Notes under the pieces: model-generated
What the model was told of the DNA's origin: nothing
Databases searched by the model: none
Seen by the model: the letters and a program-made list of their open reading frames with translations, nothing else
Shown here: positions 1 through 5,297 of the stretch, in pieces
Layout: every line of letters begins with the position of its first letter
How positions within the stretch are numbered: position 1 is the stretch's first letter
Program-made: the position numbers and the translations under genes
DNA from: Acidobacteriota bacterium
GTDB taxonomy: Bacteria > Acidobacteriota > Terriglobia > Terriglobales > Acidobacteriaceae
Direction: 5' to 3'
Length of the DNA: 5,297 bases
Assembly: GCA_021805955.1 (NCBI GenBank)
Contig: JAJZDO010000998.1
Coordinates: forward strand, 1 to 5,297

Positions 1-2100
1 CGCGATGTCTTCGAGTTGATGCAGATTCTGCCCATAGATTTTGGTCGCCAACTCGCCCTTTACTCCGCTCACAGCCTCTTCCATGTTGTCTTCAATAGGC
101 TGAGAAAAACCCCACACAACGCCGGGAATCGATTCCTGAAGCTGTTTGTTCATGGAAGCGATCAGGTCATCTTTGTTCTGGTGGAAGACCGGACGCCACT
201 GTTCCTTCGGCTTCAGTCCCACGAAGTACTCAATATTAAAAAAACCCGTGTGATCCGTGCCATCGTCCGGACGCCCGGTCTGGCTTGTGCATACAGTTGT
301 CTCTGGATAAGAGCACAAAATCCGTCGCGCACGATTTGCCACGCTCACGCCCTCATCCGGGCCTGCGCTCTGCGCCAGCGTTCCGCGTACCCACAGTGCT
401 CCTTCATCCAGGTGCGGCAGAAACTCCGAGCCAATCACGCCGCCAACTGCAAGATAGATAGCAAGCACCAGGCTCAACACGCCCACACTTACCGTCACAT
501 AGCGATGATGAATCGTCCAGAGCACCGCGCGGCGGTAGTGCTCGGTGAGGTACGCGACAATTGGATTCTCCCACTCCGATGCGCCTTTGCGGAACAACAA
601 TCCGGAGAGTACCGGAGCAATCACAATGGAATAGATCAGCGCTCCCAGCAGCGCGAAGGATACCGTCCACGCCATCGGGCGGAAGAGTCTTCCTTCCACG
701 GCCTGCAGCGTAAAGATCGGCAGATATGCTGAAATAATGATCAGGATTGCGTAAAAGACCGGTCGTTGTACCTCAATCGCCGCGTCGCGCACACACTCCA
801 GCGGTGCTCGCGCTCCGTCCTTGTTGTGGTTCAGGTGGCGGATGATGTTCTCCACCATGACGACCGCGCCATCCACCACCATGCCGAAGTCCAGAGCGCC
901 GAGCGAGAGCAGATTGGCCGGTATATGTTTCAGGTCGAGGCAGATCGAGGCGAACAATAACGAAAAAGGAATCGTCAGTGCGACGATGAATGCTCCTCGT
1001 GCATTTCCAAGAAACAAAAACAGAATCAGCACCACCAGAATGATGCCTTCAGAAAGGTTGTGCAGCACCGTATGCGTCGTAAAGTGCAGCAAGTCGCTTC
1101 TGTCGATGAACGGCACGATCTTAACGCCCTGCGGCAGAATCTTGCTGTTCAGCTCAGCTACTTTCTGGTGAATGCCTTCCAGTACCGGTTGTGCATTGGC
1201 TCCCTTCAGCAGCAAAGCAATACCGGAAACAGCATCGGAATTATCCACCAGCGTGCCGTCTTCACGGTGATACGTCTTGCCGAACTGCCCCAGCCGGATC
1301 ATCGGACCCTGCTCGACAACTGCGATATCTTTCACTCGAAGTGGTGTTCCGGTTTTGGTATAGATGACTGTGTTTTCAATATCTGTAATGTTGCGTACCA
1401 GCCCGACTTCGCGGATATTGATCTGCTGTTTTCCCGCCTGGATGAAGCTACCGCCGCCGTTCGCGTTGTTGTTTGTCAGTTGCTGTTCTACCTGGCTCAG
1501 GCTGAGGCCGTAGGAGATCAGCTTATTCGGATCGAGTCGCACCTGATACTCACGCGTCGGACCGCCAAACGGATTTGTATCCGGCACGCCAGGCACCGAT
1601 TTCAGATTCTTCTCCACCACCCACGTTTCCAGCGACTTGAGATTCATCGCGTCATACGCAGGATTCGTGCTGTCCAGGGTGTAGAAGTAAATCTGTCCCA
1701 CCGGACTCCAGTCGGTTCCCATCTGCGGCGTCACGCCGGGCGGCAGCGCCACCTGCGACAAATGCTCCAGCACCCGCTCGCGGTTTTCAAAGTTCGTCGT
1801 ATCCTCGCCAAAAACCAGCTCCACCGTGGACAGTCCAAAGATGGACCATGAACGTACATGCGCCACGCCGGGTATGCCGTTCATCGCCACTTCCAGCGGA
1901 ATCGTAACCTGCTGTTCAATCTGCTCCGCGGAGATGCCCGGCCATTGCGCGATCACGTCCACATAGTTGTTGGCCACATCCGGATATGCCTCAACCGGAA
2001 GACGATGAAATGAGACAATTCCCCAAGCCAGCAGCAGAAACGCTCCTGCCAGCACCAGGAAGCGATTCTGCAGCGCGAAATCAACAACTCTGCGGATCAT
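1..2100 (-). CDS. CzcA/CusA-family heavy-metal efflux RND transporter, inner-membrane pump (partial, C-terminus beyond the window)
   Basis: Proton-driven inner-membrane pump of a metal-exporting RND complex. I translated the frame by hand: it is open for exactly 700 codons from ATG at 2100 to the window edge with no stop. Family members are about 1,030-1,060 residues, so roughly the last third is missing. TM1 is at about residues 8-28, followed by the first periplasmic domain (with DPNKL at about 530 codons before the edge region, near residue 190). TM2-TM6 span about 349-502 and TM7 about 534-556, then the second periplasmic domain begins (GSEFLPHLDEGAL, 557-569). TM4 carries DFGMVVDGAVVMVEN with D404, D410 and E417, matching the DFG-X3-DGA-X3-VEN signature and the proton-relay acids known in CzcA (D402, D408, E415). 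The start has TGGAGG at 2105-2110, 4 bases upstream, and overlaps the adaptor stop (ATGA). The metal cannot be fixed from sequence; the signature favours divalent ions (Co/Zn/Cd/Ni) over Cu(I)/Ag(I). Confidence 0.96.
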   Translation of the reverse strand, partial: MIRRVVDFALQNRFLVLAGAFLLLAWGIVSFHRLPVEAYPDVANNYVDVIAQWPGISAEQIEQQVTIPLEVAMNGIPGVAHVRSWSIFGLSTVELVFGEDTTNFENRERVLEHLSQVALPPGVTPQMGTDWSPVGQIYFYTLDSTNPAYDAMNLKSLETWVVEKNLKSVPGVPDTNPFGGPTREYQVRLDPNKLISYGLSLSQVEQQLTNNNANGGGSFIQAGKQQINIREVGLVRNITDIENTVIYTKTGTPLRVKDIAVVEQGPMIRLGQFGKTYHREDGTLVDNSDAVSGIALLLKGANAQPVLEGIHQKVAELNSKILPQGVKIVPFIDRSDLLHFTTHTVLHNLSEGIILVVLILFLFLGNARGAFIVALTIPFSLLFASICLDLKHIPANLLSLGALDFGMVVDGAVVMVENIIRHLNHNKDGARAPLECVRDAAIEVQRPVFYAILIIISAYLPIFTLQAVEGRLFRPMAWTVSFALLGALIYSIVIAPVLSGLLFRKGASEWENPIVAYLTEHYRRAVLWTIHHRYVTVSVGVLSLVLAIYLAVGGVIGSEFLPHLDEGALWVRGTLAQSAGPDEGVSVANRARRILCSYPETTVCTSQTGRPDDGTDHTGFFNIEYFVGLKPKEQWRPVFHQNKDDLIASMNKQLQESIPGVVWGFSQPIEDNMEEAVSGVKGELATKIYGQNLHQLEDIA

Positions 2101-3257
2101 TGGGCCTCCAGAGTTGCTTCCAGTTGCAAAATGTCGCCGACCATCTGTTGTCCGGGCGCTATGCCAGACAGAATCTCCTGCCTGCCGCCGCTGATCGAGT
2201 CTCCCAAGTCCACCTGAACTCTGCGGAAGCGGCCATCTCCCGTCGGTACATACACCCAATCTTCGTCGTGAAGATGTAACACGGCTGTGGCTGGAATGAC
2301 TGCAAGCGTCTTCTTGTTCAGCGAGTCAATCGTCGCAGTAACAAACATACCCAGTTTCAGCAGTCTGTCCGGATTCTCCACCTCGATGCGTACTTTTGCC
2401 GTGCGGATATTTGGATCAAGAATTGGACCGATGTCGCTGATCGTTCCATGCAATACCTTATCCGCAAAGGCATTCGGGTGAATCATGACTTTTTGCCCGA
2501 GCTGAATCCTGTGTAGATCGTTCTCGTACACATCGCAGATCACCCATACCTTTGAGAGGTCGGCAATCGTAAATGCCGTTGAGGAGCCGGAAAAATTCAC
2601 GCCAGCAGCTGCTGCATTCGTCACGTTCTGTGCAACGATCACTCCGGAGATTGGAGCGTACACATCCTCAATCGTCGTCGGACGATTCTTGTCGGCACCC
2701 AATACCTGGAGTTGTTGTTCGGCGGCTTTCAGGTCGGCCAGTGCATCCTGTTCCGTGTCGTCGGCTTGCTCCAGCATGCTCTGCGCGATCGCTCCATGGG
2801 CATATAGATCCTTGGCGCGGACGTATGCCTTGTTGGCCAGCTTCTCATCGTTGACGGCCTTCAGATACGTATCAAATGCATTCGTGATGTCCGGGCTTTG
2901 CACGCGTAAAAGCAACTGTCCCTTTTTCACGTTGTCGTCCAGCCGCGCGCGGATGTCCACGACCTTTCCGCTAGCCAGCGAGATCACCGGAACCTCGCGG
3001 GAAACATCCGGATTCACGCTTCCGGTCACATTCAGCGTGTCATAAGTCTGATATGCCTCCGCTGTCGTCAGCTTGAAGTTCTCCGGGTGTGGAACAGCAA
3101 CCGTTTCGCCGTTGCTCACCTCGACCACCTTAGCCTGCTGCACCATTCCGGATGCTGGATTGAACGATTTCTTGCATGCGCTGATCCACAGCATTCCCGC
3201 AACCATTCCCGCAATCGTTACAAATCGGCCAGTCTTGAAAGTCAGAGATCGTTTCAC
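2097..3257 (-). CDS. CzcB/CusB-type efflux RND periplasmic adaptor subunit (lipoprotein)
   Basis: Membrane-fusion protein joining the RND pump to the TolC channel in the periplasm; 386 residues, normal for the family. The N-terminus is a lipoprotein signal: basic residues, a hydrophobic stretch (about 13-24), then the lipobox I25-S-A-C28, so it is probably lipid-anchored at C28. First lipoyl half is at about 88-123 (SGKVVDIRARLDDNVKKGQ), an alpha-helical hairpin at about 124-188, second lipoyl half at about 195-220 (YAPISGVIV), beta-barrel at about 232-311 (ADLSKVWVICDVYENDL), and a membrane-proximal domain at about 317-386. The start is GTG; GAGG at 3265-3268 lies 7 bases upstream, and the GTG overlaps the TolC stop (GTGA, 3254-3257). 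Its own stop overlaps the pump start (ATGA). It lacks the long His-rich or CusF-like metal-binding extension seen on some adaptors, but has HLHDED at 328-333. Family assignment is secure; metal specificity is unknown. Confidence 0.96.
   Translation of the reverse strand: MKRSLTFKTGRFVTIAGMVAGMLWISACKKSFNPASGMVQQAKVVEVSNGETVAVPHPENFKLTTAEAYQTYDTLNVTGSVNPDVSREVPVISLASGKVVDIRARLDDNVKKGQLLLRVQSPDITNAFDTYLKAVNDEKLANKAYVRAKDLYAHGAIAQSMLEQADDTEQDALADLKAAEQQLQVLGADKNRPTTIEDVYAPISGVIVAQNVTNAAAAGVNFSGSSTAFTIADLSKVWVICDVYENDLHRIQLGQKVMIHPNAFADKVLHGTISDIGPILDPNIRTAKVRIEVENPDRLLKLGMFVTATIDSLNKKTLAVIPATAVLHLHDEDWVYVPTGDGRFRRVQVDLGDSISGGRQEILSGIAPGQQMVGDILQLEATLEAQ
2105..2110 (-). promoter_or_regulatory. 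Ribosome binding site of the RND pump gene
   Basis: TGGAGG on the minus strand is embedded in the last codons of the adaptor gene and lies 4 bases before the ATG at 2100. The spacing is slightly short but workable, and coupling through the ATGA overlap would help initiation. Confidence 0.65.
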
Positions 3258-4579
3258 TGAATCACCTCGCGTCCTACGGCCAGATTGAGCTGCGCCGTCG
3301 CCGTCAGATATGTCCCCACCAGTTGCAGATAAGACAGTTGCACAGTGCGGTAATCGCTCTGCGCGTTCAGAAAATCCATTAGCGATGCTCCGCCATGCTG
3401 ATACGCATACGTCACCGTATCGCGCACCCGCGTGGCCTGCGCGCGATACTGGTCGCGATACGGCCTCAGCAGCGCAAGCTCGCTTCGCACCTGTTCGTAC
3501 GCGCTGTCCACATCGCTGAAGACCTGTGACCGGGCTGCTTCGGTCAACTGCTGGTTACGCTCGATATCAATTTGCGTGCGTTTCTTCTCGCCCTGATTAC
3601 GATCGAAAATCCGGATCGGAATCGTTACGTTCACGCCCACGTAGGTAGGCAACGGAGGGTTCGCGCCCGAATCCACTGCAAATGTAGGGTCCGCTGATCC
3701 ATTCGCCTTCGCCAGCTTGTAATTTGTTTTTGCCTGTTCTACCGACTGCAGCGCTGCTTCCAGATCCGGCCGCGCCTGCAATGCTGCCTGCTCAAAACTG
3801 TCCAACGTCTGCAAATTCGAAGAAAAATCAAACTCCCCCGTCACATCGAAACGATCCACGGGCGTTCGGTCATCCAAAAGTTGCAGCAATGCAATCTTCT
3901 GCGACCGCAGATTCACCGTAGCGGCTTCAATCTCCGACTCATACTGCACCCGCAGCAACTCAATTCGATCCAGATCGATCTGTGCCAGATCGCCCGTCTT
4001 GAAGCGCTCTTTGCTGATCTCAATTATGTGGTCGTAGTACGTCAGATCGGCCTTCGCCAACTCCAGAACAGCCTTTGCCTCCAGCGTCTGCACAAACGCC
4101 ACGCGCAGGTTATACATCAGGTTGCGTTCCATATCTTCATGAAGTGACCCCGCAATCCGCGAACCTTCCTTTGCGCTTTCCAGTCGCAGCTCTCGCTTGT
4201 GCTCCCGCTCGTGCAGATAGCTAATCGAGCCGGTCGTCAGCGCGTTGGTCAGTGGACGGTAGTTCGTGGTATCCGTGTTCGGATCGATATGCGGCGCAAA
4301 CGGATACAACTGGTCGTCAGTGAACGACATGGTAGGGTTCGGTCGGAGATACGCCGTAATCTCTTCCGCGTGCATCTCGTCCACGTTCAACGCATCGGCT
4401 TTCAGCGTGGGGTTTGCGGATTCGAACCGCGCTTTCACCTGTTCCCAGGTCATTGTCTGCTGCGTACCGGTTGCGGTGGTTGGACTTCCCGGTGGTGCCG
4501 TCTGGGCGTTTAAGCATGCAGCCTGAAATGCAGCGGCAAGAACGCAGCAAACGGCCCATGAATACAAAATTCGTTTCAT
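3254..4579 (-). CDS. TolC-family outer-membrane efflux protein (CzcC/CusC-like)
   Basis: Trimeric outer-membrane channel and periplasmic tunnel for the pump. With the ATG start at 4579 it has 441 residues, usual for CzcC-type proteins. A signal peptide is visible (KR, hydrophobic about 4-23, probable cut after LNA25). Cys22 is preceded by QAA, which is not a proper lipobox, so a non-lipidated protein is more likely than a CusC-type lipoprotein. Two OEP repeats follow at about 45-235 and 258-437. Typical helix-end motifs are FKTGDLAQIDLDRIELL (193-209), ARPDLEAAL (269-277), and GGASLMDFLNAQSDY (396-410). The frame also opens 10 codons earlier with TTG at 4609. I prefer the ATG because AAGAAGG (4585-4591) sits 5 bases before it, and because translation from ATG gives a clean MKR signal peptide. 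The stop overlaps the adaptor GTG. Confidence 0.95.
   Translation of the reverse strand: MKRILYSWAVCCVLAAAFQAACLNAQTAPPGSPTTATGTQQTMTWEQVKARFESANPTLKADALNVDEMHAEEITAYLRPNPTMSFTDDQLYPFAPHIDPNTDTTNYRPLTNALTTGSISYLHEREHKRELRLESAKEGSRIAGSLHEDMERNLMYNLRVAFVQTLEAKAVLELAKADLTYYDHIIEISKERFKTGDLAQIDLDRIELLRVQYESEIEAATVNLRSQKIALLQLLDDRTPVDRFDVTGEFDFSSNLQTLDSFEQAALQARPDLEAALQSVEQAKTNYKLAKANGSADPTFAVDSGANPPLPTYVGVNVTIPIRIFDRNQGEKKRTQIDIERNQQLTEAARSQVFSDVDSAYEQVRSELALLRPYRDQYRAQATRVRDTVTYAYQHGGASLMDFLNAQSDYRTVQLSYLQLVGTYLTATAQLNLAVGREVIQ
3262..3268 (-). promoter_or_regulatory. Ribosome binding site supporting the GTG start of the adaptor
   Basis: GAGGTGA on the minus strand lies within the last TolC codons. 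GAGG (3265-3268) ends 7 bases before the GTG at 3257, a good spacing, and it supports GTG as the true start within the GTGA stop/start overlap. Confidence 0.7.
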
Positions 4580-4584
4580 AAGCG

Positions 4585-4591
4585 CCTTCTT
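4585..4591 (-). promoter_or_regulatory. Ribosome binding site that decides the TolC start
   Basis: Read on the minus strand, AAGAAGG lies 5 bases before the ATG at 4579. The alternative TTG at 4609, ten codons upstream, has no good Shine-Dalgarno at a suitable distance (the upstream bases are TTCCTATCCTG, then TTG after a G). This supports the shorter 441-residue TolC protein. Confidence 0.75.
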
Positions 4592-4609
4592 TGTCGCTCT
4601 CGCGAGCAA
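4591..4609 (-). other. Short mRNA hairpin with GAGA (GNRA-type) loop next to the TolC ribosome site
   Basis: On the minus strand TTG-C-TCGC-GAGA-GCGA-CAA can fold into a 7-pair stem with one bulged C (4606) and a GAGA tetraloop (4598-4601). Its 3' edge touches the AAGAAGG ribosome site. It has no following U-run, so it is not a rho-independent terminator. It could tune TolC translation or mark an mRNA processing point between the small gene and the pump genes. The stem is short, so chance is possible. Confidence 0.35.
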
Positions 4610-4660
4610 CAGGATAGGAATGCAGAAAATTGTCAGAGAGTAGAGATGAGCGGAGTGCTG

Positions 4661-5053
4661 TCAGGCCATTGGCGGAGGTCTGCTGAACGGAAGCTGAATA
4701 AATCCAGTGTGACCTGGCGTTCCGTCGGTGCTCTTCGAAAGTAGATCGTTGCCTTGCTTCGCCTGAAACTCATACACCGGCGGAGCAGGCGCGGCGCAGG
4801 TTGGTGTGCAGATGTGCGGCTGGTGTGCGTGGCCGTCCTGTGCACGACGCGCGCAGCTATCCATTTCGGTCGTCATCTGCGCAGCCACCAGGTCATCGCT
4901 CAGCGAAATCACCGGCAGCAGCAGCAAAATCGCCACGCCCAGGCACAGCGCCTGCTTTCTCCGCGACGCATGCTCATGTCTCGGCAGCAGAAACCACGCA
5001 GCCAGCATCGCCAGCCCCGTCGCGCCCCAAACCAGATTGAGCAACAATTCCAT
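4661..5053 (-). CDS. Small two-helix membrane protein with His/Cys/Met-containing tail, first gene of the efflux operon
   Basis: Protein of 130 residues and unknown function. The start is firm: the in-frame TAA at 5057-5059 is two codons upstream of the ATG, though only a weak CAGG (5061-5064) serves as ribosome site. Two hydrophobic segments lie at about 3-23 and 36-51, separated by a basic, His-bearing loop (PRHEHASRRK, 24-33). By the positive-inside rule this puts the loop in the cytoplasm and both termini in the periplasm. The tail (about 52-130) is mostly disordered-looking, Pro-rich at the end, and holds M60, M64, C67, H75, H77, H80, C82 and C86 (GHAHQPHICTPTC). It starts with SDDL after PVIS. 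I recall similar MELLLN... proteins beside RND pumps in Acidobacteriota, with no assigned role. Position upstream of and in line with the pump genes, plus the ligand-rich tail, suggests metal delivery, sensing or assembly; this is inference. A DUF2946-like protein is a less likely alternative. Confidence 0.82.
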   Translation of the reverse strand: MELLLNLVWGATGLAMLAAWFLLPRHEHASRRKQALCLGVAILLLLPVISLSDDLVAAQMTTEMDSCARRAQDGHAHQPHICTPTCAAPAPPVYEFQAKQGNDLLSKSTDGTPGHTGFIQLPFSRPPPMA

Positions 5054-5100
5054 TGCTTAGCCTGATTCTACCTGAGATTCCTTTGAGCTACCTTCAATTT

Positions 5101-5117
5101 CTTATCACCGGGATAAG
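5101..5117. promoter_or_regulatory. Perfect inverted repeat, candidate operator upstream of the operon
   Basis: CTTATC-ACCGG-GATAAG has two perfect 6-base arms around a 5-base centre. It lies 48-64 bases upstream of the small-protein ATG, a normal place for an operator or an overlap with the core promoter. The centre-to-centre arm distance of 11 bases fits one helical turn, as bound by dimeric regulators. I do not recognise it as the consensus of a named metal sensor. No regulator gene is visible here. As RNA it could also be a weak 5'-leader hairpin; no U-run follows. Confidence 0.45.
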
Positions 5118-5297
5118 TTTCCAGCAGGAGATGCCTGTCTCTTTGCATTGGCAATCCGCGACATCAACTCATGCCGGAAGTGGGGTTGCAAGTTGCACCG
5201 GGAATAGTCTCTGGAATTGCCACAGAAGCAAATCGACAGTCGCATTGGAAGCATGTCGGAAATCCGCGCGCAATGCGTCCTGGTTCTTTGGAAGACG
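5118..5297. other. Region upstream of the operon without a supportable gene
   Basis: No Shine-Dalgarno-supported start or recognised protein was found on either strand. Several frames are open to the right edge: on the plus strand from just after a TAA at 5114-5116 (about 60 codons, containing an ATG at 5171), and on the minus strand three frames for about 43-62 codons. Any one might be the end of a neighbouring gene, but none gave a protein I recognise. Two short words recur as direct repeats: GCATTGG at 5145-5151 and 5242-5248, and AATCCGCG at 5153-5160 and 5261-5268, in the same order but with different spacing. No convincing -35/-10 pair could be placed for the leftward operon, though its promoter should lie here or just next to the inverted repeat. 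Confidence 0.4.

Noticed and set aside
404..670. Minus-strand 88-codon open frame
   Set aside because: It lies in another frame inside the RND pump gene, whose own frame gives a clean family match across the stretch.
16..732. Long plus-strand open frame of 238 codons, and similar plus-strand frames at 1060-1851, 3881-4147 and 4199-4513
   Set aside because: They lie opposite clear RND and TolC genes, their products look like no protein (rich in His, Arg, Gln), and they have no convincing ribosome site; they are antisense shadows.
4580..4660. Terminator or separate promoter between the small gene and TolC
   Set aside because: The only hairpin is short and lacks a U-run, and no -35/-10 pair stands out, so co-transcription is the simpler reading.
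4633..4845. Minus-strand 70-codon open frame ending nearer to TolC
   Set aside because: It overlaps the small membrane protein in a different frame, is Arg/Ser/Thr-rich without features, and has no supporting start.
4754..5065. Plus-strand open frames opposite the small membrane protein (three overlapping, 79-103 codons)
   Set aside because: The minus-strand frame has an in-frame stop just before its ATG, two membrane helices and correct operon placement; the plus frames are low-complexity Arg/Gln/Ser-rich translations.
5107..5163. Possible 18-residue leader peptide on the minus strand upstream of the operon (ATG at 5163, TGA/TAA near the inverted repeat)
   Set aside because: No ribosome site, no regulatory codon run, and no attenuator-like terminator after it.

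Overview
The window holds most of one leftward (minus-strand) operon for a tripartite heavy-metal efflux pump of the HME-RND (CzcCBA/CusCBA) type. In transcription order, right to left, the genes are: a small two-helix membrane protein with a His/Cys-rich tail (4661-5053), a TolC-family outer-membrane channel (3254-4579), a lipoprotein periplasmic adaptor (2097-3257), and the inner-membrane RND proton/metal antiporter (1-2100), which runs off the left edge after 700 codons. No real gene on the plus strand could be supported.

The organism is a Gram-negative (diderm) bacterium, because the set includes an outer-membrane channel and a lipobox-bearing adaptor. The small first protein (start MELLLN, then a hydrophobic stretch ending in PVIS and SDD) and the style of the pump proteins resemble what I recall from Acidobacteriota (Terriglobales/Acidobacteriaceae). 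This is a judgement from memory, not a search result.

Layout: 5054-5297 is an upstream region with no convincing gene; it contains a perfect 6+6 inverted repeat (5101-5117) placed like an operator. 4661-5053 is the small membrane protein. An 81-base spacer without a terminator follows; it holds a short hairpin next to a strong Shine-Dalgarno that fixes the TolC start. TolC and adaptor overlap by 4 bases (GTGA), and adaptor and RND pump overlap by 4 bases (ATGA), so the three pump genes look translationally coupled.

Working model: the RND protein takes metal ions from the periplasm or cytoplasm using proton flow, and the adaptor couples it to the TolC channel for export across the outer membrane. 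The RND signature (DFG-X3-DGA-X3-VEN with D404, D410, E417) points to the CzcA-like divalent-cation branch rather than CusA-like Cu(I)/Ag(I) pumps. The small protein may present or sense the metal in the periplasm; this is inference. No regulator gene is in the window.
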